34,670 bases of DNA from Phoronis australis (Eukaryota > Phoronida > Phoronidae), in the NCBI GenBank assembly GCA_002633005.1, contig NMRA01000009.1:391061-425730 (forward strand), in the 5' to 3' direction. The notes beneath the pieces are model-generated. The model did not search any database. It was given only the letters and a program-made list of their open reading frames with translations, and was not told the DNA's origin. Within the stretch, counting starts at the first letter, position 1; each line of letters starts with the position of its first letter. The translations under genes were made by a program, and so were the position numbers. Below, piece by piece: positions 29,064 to 34,670 of this stretch.

Positions 29064-29423
29064 TTTGAAAAAAAAATCTTTTTCCGAAGAATTGCTATTG
29101 TGGCGGGCGCCGTGCTCTGGTCGCGAGTCCGTTTGAAGACACACTCTATAACAAGTTATGTCTATACAAGGAATGACCAAGGGGGCACCTACATTGAGAA
29201 AGTGACCGCATTCGTGAAAAGTGTACAGTACCAGAAATTTGCTGGGAGGCTGTTCTTTCACAACAAAGTCTTGCAGGACTCGTGCGATGTTCAATAGGCC
29301 TCCTAAGGAGCCCTATTTCCGACCTCAACACCTACCGTCTGTCTACCTGCAATAAGCACACTGCCGTCTTCTATACTGGGAATTTCCGCAGAAAGGCTCA
29401 CCCGATGAAACGCTCATGCCCAT

Positions 29424-29832
29424 GTGCATTTATTTGATGTTAGTACTTCGGGTTTCAAGTGTTCGGACATTGGGACGTTTATTTCGAAAATTGCAAGAGA
29501 TGCAAATAGATCCTGGGATGCTTCGTCAAGGTTTGAAGTAGTCTATGATGAACGGATCAAATTTAGTAGCGCATGCAAGTCTTTCGAATGGACTTGGCAA
29601 CCTCAAGGGTCTTAGTGTCAACTGAGCTGCGAAACGAGATGCTGACATTGTAGAAGCTTACAAGCTCATTGACACAGCAGTTGACGAAGTGCAAACGTTG
29701 AGAACAAACATCGAAGATACAGTGTATCTGGGTAGAATGGTTCCAAGACGAGCAAATCATTGGATCCGATATACAAATTCCTCGGCAGTTTTTCTCGTAG
29801 CGAGACAGAACACATGTTTATTTCCGGACTAA
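29424..29832 (+). pseudogene. hAT-type transposase fragment (DUF4371-like)
   Basis: The + frame from 29424 reads ARDANRSWDASSRFEVVYDE then IKFSSA. After a frameshift near 29585 it reads NGLGNLKGLSV, a stop, then KRDADIVEAYKLIDTAVDEV and QTLRTNIEDT, ending at TAA 29830-29832. This is the 'SWD..tr..a.G.......F...L.....iL..l..LS..LQ....DI..A...v......L...R' region of hAT-family/ZMYM-like (52-kDa repressor-type) proteins between the DUF4371 and dimerisation parts. It has at least one stop and one frameshift. It lies inside the Harbinger element, unrelated to that element's own genes. Confidence 0.65.
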
Positions 29833-30415
29833 CAGTAAGAGGTCTTCGTTCTTAAACAACTTGAGGCTACTGTTACGCGATCATCTGATATTCAAGTTTT
29901 TACGCCCCGTCGGTGCTCCTTAATTAGCTCTTGAATATTTGGAAATTGTCTAAACCTCTGTATACACACCACACTTTTTCGTATACGCCTTTTCGTATGC
30001 TAAAGAAGGTGTGTGTAAGCAGATGTTCCAACAAAAATTTTTGCTGGTGGCGTGACTCATACCCAGATGTGCACAATGGTTTCACGAAACTTTTGTGCCA
30101 AGTTCATGTGACGAAATCGAGAAGAGTTTTTAATTATCTTAAGAAAAACTCCAGAGACATGTTAAGTGCCAGAAACTTACCAGGATGCATGGAAATTTCA
30201 CTATTTGGCTACAAAAACAAAAGAAATATCTTACACGGGAGAGGAAACCCCCCTCCCGACCTCCCCCCGCTCGGCGCCACGCGCCTACGATTCGACCTTG
30301 GCGGGAATTCTAAACCCCCCCTTGCTGAAAACGTAGATCCGCCACTGTGCCCAACGATAGTCTAACTTATGTATAGCGTGCAGCAGCGTATTGCCGACGA
30401 TCACGTGCCGTAGTC

Positions 30416-30425
30416 TATAAAAAGG
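30416..30425 (+). promoter_or_regulatory. TATA box of the MADF gene
   Basis: TATAAAAAGG about 65 bp upstream of the ATG at 30486, a normal distance for a short 5' leader. Confidence 0.6.
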
Positions 30426-30485
30426 CTGCCGCTCGACGTTTCAAATCATAACTGCACTAGACATTGCAGTACCAACATCAGCGTC

Positions 30486-30953
30486 ATGCCAAAGAAAAGT
30501 GCGAGGAACGCTGCCAAGAAATCTCCTGGCCGTGGCCGTGGGCGTGGAAGTGAACGGAAGGAGGATCCATCATCACCTACACCCTCACCCTCACGCTCAC
30601 TCTCTGATGGAGATGATGCTTGTTCTAACGCCTCTCGGGCATCGTCAGTGGCGTCGGTAGCTGCGTCCCAGGCCTCCACCTCCTCTCACTCAACCCTTGC
30701 CAAGAAGAGGAGGGCCAAGAAGACACAGTTTTGTCTTGATGTCCAAGAGGAGCAGTTCATGTGTGATTTCCTTCGTGAGAACGCCATCCTCTGGGACATC
30801 AAGAAGACTGACTACCGGAGGGTGGACAAGAAGGCAAAGCTCTGGGAAGATCAAGCCAAGGCCATGGGGAAGACTGTCGAGCACCTTCAAGGGTGGTTCA
30901 AGTCCTTCCGAGACACTCACACCTCATCCAAATATTCGTCAATAATGGCTTGA
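30486..30953 (+). CDS. Harbinger MADF (Myb/SANT-like) DNA-binding protein, C-truncated
   Basis: The ORF has 155 codons with no stops. Residues 1-30 are basic, with an AT-hook-like RGRGRGSERK. Residues 28-70 are Ser/Ala-rich and disordered. Residues about 86-145 form a MADF domain: QEEQFMCDFLRENAILWD, then TDYRRVDKKAKLWEDQAKAM and LQGWFKSFRDTHT, with its Trp residues (LWD, LWE, GWF). In PIF/Harbinger elements this second protein helps import the transposase and bring it to the ends. After RDTHT the reading passes the deletion joint into antisense transposase sequence (last ~10 codons) and stops, so the native C-terminus is lost. Clean frame, TATA box and no stops suggest recent origin. Confidence 0.85.
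   Translation: MPKKSARNAAKKSPGRGRGRGSERKEDPSSPTPSPSRSLSDGDDACSNASRASSVASVAASQASTSSHSTLAKKRRAKKTQFCLDVQEEQFMCDFLRENAILWDIKKTDYRRVDKKAKLWEDQAKAMGKTVEHLQGWFKSFRDTHTSSKYSSIMA
30915..30922. other. Deletion joint between the two Harbinger genes
   Basis: To the left the + frame is MADF protein up to RDTHT; to the right the - frame is transposase up to DEYLDEV, where a stop (TGA) is formed across the joint. Everything that normally lies between (the DDE domain and the MADF protein C-terminus) is missing. Confidence 0.7.
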
Positions 30954-31393
30954 CAGACTTCTCTGACCACTAGGGACTGGGTGTTGTGAGGAACCCTCCA
31001 TCCGAACTTCATCGAGGCATACTTGTTCCCAGAGGCAAGGTGACGCAATGTCAGGGCCAGCTTCATGCCCGGTCCAAGCGGATCCCTGAAGAAGGTGTGC
31101 TGCTTGATTATCCTTGGACCCACTCTGGCTAGCAGCTCGTCGAACATCGCTGGGGGCATACGCAGGAAATTAGTGAAGGATGTATGGTCCTCCTTATGGA
31201 GTTCCACCATAAGCTGGTCATATATGCCAAACTGACGTCGCCTCCTGATCCATGGTCTCACCCAGTTCTTTCTCCTCCGTTCACCTCTTCTTCTCCTGGC
31301 ACGCAACTGGTAAAGTGTCAAATCGATGAGGTCATTTTGATGTTGGAGAACAGCTAGTAGGTATTCTCGTCTCAGCCTTGCCGGATCCTCCAT
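30917..31393 (-). CDS. Harbinger transposase N-terminal part, truncated
   Basis: Open - strand frame of 158 codons. It has a basic stretch (RARRRRGERRRKNWVRPWIR) followed by FGIYDQLMVELHKEDHTSF, NFLRMPPAMFDELLARVGPR, GPGMKLALTLRHLASGNKYA and MKFGWRVPHNTQSLVVREVC, ending in IIDEYLDEV. This is the N-terminal and helix-turn-helix-like region of HARBI1-type transposases ('WVRPW', 'FR.P...F..Ll..v', 'LA.TLRyLatG.sy.sl...FrV...tis..V.evc.AI...L..e'). The catalytic DDE nuclease should follow but is deleted. No internal stops. It might act as a DNA-binding-only repressor, which is inference. Confidence 0.88.
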   Translation of the reverse strand: MEDPARLRREYLLAVLQHQNDLIDLTLYQLRARRRRGERRRKNWVRPWIRRRRQFGIYDQLMVELHKEDHTSFTNFLRMPPAMFDELLARVGPRIIKQHTFFRDPLGPGMKLALTLRHLASGNKYASMKFGWRVPHNTQSLVVREVCQAIIDEYLDEV

Positions 31394-31466
31394 CTCTCGG
31401 ATGATATGAACATCTGCTCACCATGAAATCTAGAGGAGTACTGACGGGTTCCTCCTGTGAACCCCA

Positions 31467-31474
31467 TTTTTATA
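31467..31474 (-). promoter_or_regulatory. TATA box of the transposase gene
   Basis: TATAAAAA on the - strand about 75 bp upstream of the ATG at 31393, a layout that mirrors the MADF gene. Confidence 0.6.
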
Positions 31475-31559
31475 TCCCAATTCCCCTAAACGCTACCGAT
31501 ACGCCATTATACGGCAACTGTACGTTAGAAACACGTTCAGTAAGTTCTGTGGTCGTCCG

Positions 31560-31945
31560 GAACATGTTAAATACGTCTACATACGTCAATATGCGTAGGA
31601 GATAAGTTCGATATAAGATATACATACGTTCAAAGCACGTTACTCATAAGTTTTGGGTACGCTAGACATTATCTCGACGTATTTGGACTTATGAGTAACC
31701 TACACTTAACGTGTTTGAACGTGTGTCAACGATCGCATAACTTACCTATTACTTATGGCCTGCGTATACGGGACGTATAGCCATACGCTGACATACGTTG
31801 AGAAATTTTGAGCATGCACAAAATTTTTCGACGACCTCGACGTACCTCGACGTATACCAACGTGCTTCAGCGTGCTGTTAACGTATAGAAAACTTACCCA
31901 TAACTTATTCGACGTACGCCAGCGTATTTGCCAAAATTTTCATAC
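31560..31945. repeat. Harbinger right subterminal CGTA-rich repeats
   Basis: More than twenty occurrences of ACGT/CGTA-type hexamers (TACGTT, ACGTAT, GCGTAT, GACGTA) in both orientations over 385 bp, with inner inverted copies such as TTACTCATAAG / CTTATGAGTAA (31640-31698). Confidence 0.75.
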
Positions 31946-31987
31946 GTCGGCATACGCTGGCTAAATCGTCAAGGTGTGACAGGGCCT
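31946..31987 (-). repeat. Harbinger right TIR
   Basis: Inverted partner of 28501-28542; the flanking TAA is at 31988-31990. Confidence 0.9.
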
Positions 31988-32122
31988 TAACCAAAATCAC
32001 TTGTCCTCATTTGAAACCCCTCACTATCTCACATAATCTCGCGAAGTTTTGATTTTCAGCGTCATGTACGTCCTAACCTCCTTGCGTTACCGTGAAATCT
32101 ACCCTCGGACCTCACTCGACTC

Positions 32123-32280
32123 TCGGGTTCCATGCGTGGCGCTATGGTCAGTAGCCAGGGTGCCGGCTAGGCACGTAAGGAACCAGCGAGCCCTCGGACT
32201 CACCCGCTCATGTTGCGGCAGACTGACACAAGCACGTCGCAAACTCAGTCTTTGGCAATAGCTCGCTGGTTCCCTGCGTG
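32123..32280. repeat. Hairpin repeat unit with an extra arm
   Basis: TTCCATGCGTG (about 32128-32138) pairs loosely with CACGTAAGGAACCAGCGAG (32172-32190). A further arm CTCGCTGGTTCCCTGCGTG lies at 32262-32280, which is identical to the left arm of the 19422 hairpin. It can fold with 32172-32190 over a 71-bp loop. Confidence 0.7.
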
Positions 32281-32396
32281 TATGCTAGGGGGAAGAGAAC
32301 ACGCATGTATTATTTAATTTTCCTCGGGGAATTTTTTACACCGGCGTTACAGATTGGCTGGTCGAATTCTCGGTCAGCAGGTAGTGCTTTGTGTGT

Positions 32397-32474
32397 CTCA
32401 CTGGTTCCCGCGTGTGCCTGCGCTAGGTGGTCACTAGCCAGCGTGCTGACGAAGCACACTAGGGATCCAGCGAG
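32397..32474. repeat. Third hairpin repeat unit
   Basis: It runs from CTCACTGGTTCCCGCGTG to GGGATCCAGCGAG, with an inner GCTAG/CTAGC stem. It is the same family as 19422-19495 and more diverged. Confidence 0.65.
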
Positions 32475-32549
32475 TACGGTGTTTTCTCTATTAATTCGTA
32501 TAGCCTATTAGTTCGCACAGGACCCTTGAAACATGCCGTTTGTCTCCAA

Positions 32550-33554
32550 CAGTTCGTACAGTAGGCGTCCGAGGGAAAAATAATTCGTACACATATTTGC
32601 GTAGGAAAAAATAATTCGTACAAGCTTTTTGGATCGGTAAAATGGAAATTTTCATTCTCATAAAAGAACACAAATCAATAAGCACCAATTCTTTTCAGGC
32701 GATCGGAATCCGTTATTTGTTTTACTAAACTAGCATAGAGCTCGAGAAGTCGTTTTTCTGGTCACCACTGGCGACAGAAAATTTGGAAATGGCGATAAGA
32801 TTTTCCAGTGTGTCGTAAAATTGTCATAACAGCGGATTTTCCCAACAACGTTTTGCTACCCTCAGATTAGCACTACACGAATAAATATACAAAAGCGCGG
32901 AGTAAGAGTAACGTGCCGTCCCGTAGTCTTGTTAGAGCTGATTCCGGTGACTGTAGTGCTCAAACGCAAATGACTATACAGTGCTCCAGGTTGATTGCAA
33001 CTATTCTCACGTGGCGAAGTGCGCGCGTGCAATCTTCACACGTGTTGCAGAGGTACATAATGAGGATTAAATTTATGGCCACAGTGGTCCCGTGACATGA
33101 GTAGAACTATGTGCGCATTAGCTGTAAATTTCTGAGATCAGAGTTGAGTTGTTTGACGAAACAAATGTTTGAAAAAATAATTCAGGTGTTTTTATGGTTC
33201 GGAATGTTTATGTTCTAGACTCTGCAACCCAATGAATTGTCAACGTAAGGTTTAGTTCGGCTGTCTTATCTCGAACGCCCGACACGGTTAACTTCACTTG
33301 CCATTGCGTGAAACACGCTACGTAATGAAGATGGGAATCGGAGGTAAGCGGACATGAGCCAGTCGTCAATCAAAAGTTACTGCAAGGGCATTACTAAACG
33401 GTAAGTATTTGCTTAATATTTTATGACTTTTACTCGGGATGAGTCTAAAGAACCCGTACAGTGGGGGTCCTAGGGAAAAACACTTCATACAGTAGGTGGT
33501 CGAGCGAAAAATAGTTCGTACACGTATCTTTGTCGGTAAAAATAACTTGTAAAC
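32550..33554. repeat. Pair of diverged ~75-bp repeats, 930 bp apart
   Basis: At 32550-32623 and 33482-33554 the same series recurs: TTCGTACAGTAGG, GTC-GAG-GAAAAAT, TTCGTACAC-TAT and a second TTCGTAC. A third partial copy is at 33451-33481. Further on, TTTGGAAATG-CGA pieces at about 32781 and 33693 hint that the duplication is longer. The rest of this interval holds nothing that I recognise. Confidence 0.5.
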
Positions 33555-34340
33555 AAATCGCCAATTATTCGGGTAATCAGTAGCCGCAGTAAGTTAGTGA
33601 CTAGCTCAAACCAGCAATGAGCACTCAGCCAATACGCGCTAGTTTGGTGTCGGTTGTAATCAACTCGGCGCTAGACATTCGCGACCTGAAATTTGGAAAT
33701 GCGAGCCAAGACTGGTCGTTTCGTATCGAGTCGCGACATGCAACCTGGAAATTCCCTAGAACGCGAGCCCTAGACTAGCTTTTAGCGGCAAGCAGATACC
33801 TGGCACTTGTGCAAATCCGGTCGTTATTTGGTGTCCAAATCAAGTTGAACATTAGGCCCTCTTCATCGAGTTGTAAACGTGTTGCGTGAACATGGGATAA
33901 CGTCTTTGGAAAATTCAAAACTGATCTTTGACACATTTCATTGGCTGGTGTTTTTGGCTACTTTTGCAAATTTTCGGATGAGCCGACAAAAACTTCGGAC
34001 CACGGCATAAATATGTGATAAGTTAAAAACGTCACAGGGATGTATCATTCACTAGTGACCAACTCACCGAATTTGTGACGAAAAAAACATTTTATTTCTC
34101 ATGCAAGCTGTCCTGATTAGCCTATTACAGTATCCCCAACAATATCATCTCACTGCGGCACTGCGGCATGGTCGATCCCGCTGTTTGCGCGCAATGTCAC
34201 GACAGACCATGACTTGGAAATGCGTCTCTTTTTTATGGCAAGACACCAAATTCTCCAGCCCTACTATACTTTCTGCGGTTGAGCACGTGCGTATAGTATG
34301 AGTCACCTGTCACTCACATATGCCTTTGCTGTCAGTGTAA
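33555..34340. other. Stretch without a recognised gene
   Basis: No coding or RNA feature recognised. A 66-codon frame at 34101-34301 has no motif. Confidence 0.4.
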
Positions 34341-34344
34341 TTAA

Positions 34345-34670
34345 AGGCGAAGGCAACATTTTTCCATGTCATTTTGAGCTAAAATAAGGTTGGTTTGTTA
34401 TCCTAGACATATTTTCCACTTAATTACAGCTTTTCGTAATATTATAAATTACTCGTCCGCTACTCCGGAAGTGACGTTTTAGGAGGCAAGCGTTTCCCGC
34501 CACTTGGTTTTGCGTTGACTTTACCGTGCGAATCTGTTCTATTCTACTTTTGTTTTGTGCTGTTTTTCAACAATTTTCGCCACCACTTTCCATCGGCGAG
34601 TATTCTGCGGCAAGATAGGTTAGTAGAGAACTCAACTACGTTGGATTTAGGGATTGTTTAGTGTGTTGTA
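34345..34670. mobile_element. Kolobok-family terminus, runs off the window
   Basis: TTAA (34341-34344) is followed by AGGCGAAGGCAAC. For about 165 bp the sequence follows the left arm of the 17485 element (shared TTTTTCCATGTCA, ATAAGGTT, AGCTTTTCGTAAT, GGAAGTGACGTTT, AGGAGGCAAG). After about 34510 it diverges, so it is a different family member. Its other end lies outside the window. Confidence 0.8.

Larger units (their letters stand above)
28501..31987. mobile_element. PIF/Harbinger DNA transposon, internally deleted
   Basis: It is bounded by TAA on both sides (28498-28500, 31988-31990), the 3-bp target duplication typical of PIF/Harbinger. Near-perfect 42-bp TIRs start GGCCCTGTCACACCTTGACG and continue into looser inverted similarity. 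It carries the family's two genes: a MADF (Myb/SANT-like) DNA-binding protein on + and the transposase N-terminus on -, converging and both cut at about 30917. The DDE nuclease is missing, so it would need a helper element. A hAT transposase scrap lies in its left half. There is one undetermined base at 28725. Confidence 0.88.

Noticed and set aside
30446-30945. Open frames on both strands overlapping the MADF gene (30679-30446 -, 30697-30945 +, 30920-30690 -)
   Set aside because: These are shadows of the MADF ORF, which has the recognisable domain and promoter.
1-34670. tRNA or rRNA genes
   Set aside because: I looked for GGTTCGAATCC-type B boxes and rRNA-like stretches and found none that I could support; subtle cases would need a covariance search.

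Overview
The window is metazoan nuclear DNA, most likely from a marine invertebrate; this rests on style and content only. It has spliced exons with GT/AG junctions, vertebrate-type AATAAA signals, short-unit satellites and a dense, mixed load of decayed transposons (Ty3/gypsy, LINE, Kolobok/THAP, PIF/Harbinger, hAT, MITEs). Nothing prokaryotic is present. I cannot name the species.

The best host gene is on the + strand (about 10.3-26.0 kb). It encodes a secreted protein with a signal peptide, a short predicted coiled coil, two F5/8 type C (discoidin-like) domains and a possible short Cys-rich tail. Six exons are well supported by phase-consistent splice sites and two terminal exons are tentative. 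Its introns hold most of the local repeats: a 22-bp minisatellite (intron 2), a 9.5-kb intron 3 with a LINE 3' end, a complete but dead Ty3/gypsy element with very short LTRs and TTAA-flanked Kolobok DNA, and a 30-31-bp minisatellite (intron 6). A possible second host gene on the - strand is seen only as a signal-peptide exon at 5743-5671 ending in a consensus donor. A THAP-like fragment lies at about 2.8 kb on the - strand.

Layout: 0-3.5 kb, mostly unrecognised, with the THAP-like fragment. 3.58-5.22 kb, a ~445-bp tandem repeat, each unit made of three ~147-bp subunits that each carry a CTCF-like CCACTAGRKGGC motif. 5.25-5.35 kb, a gypsy RNase H scrap. 7.9-8.7 kb, a truncated Kolobok copy with THAP remains. 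8.9-9.5 kb, degenerate repeats running into a GT microsatellite. 10.1-26.0 kb, the discoidin gene. 26.08-26.81 kb, a 5'-truncated L1-like insertion with a 16-bp target duplication. 27.97-28.12 kb, a small MITE. 28.5-31.99 kb, a PIF/Harbinger element with TAA duplications, holding a MADF-domain ORF and a truncated transposase ORF that converge on a single deletion joint, plus an older hAT scrap. 32.1-32.5 kb, hairpin repeats related to one at 19.4 kb. 34.34 kb to the end, the start of a third Kolobok-family copy.

The most interesting items are the CTCF-like motif array, the Kolobok derivative built from two inverted THAP-bearing 5' ends, the nearly self-complementary minisatellite with a 390-bp higher-order period, the Harbinger deletion derivative with two open ORFs, the dispersed 19-bp-stem hairpin family and the paired CRE palindromes in the gypsy LTRs. 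None of these is shown to be a new system; they are observations that can be tested.
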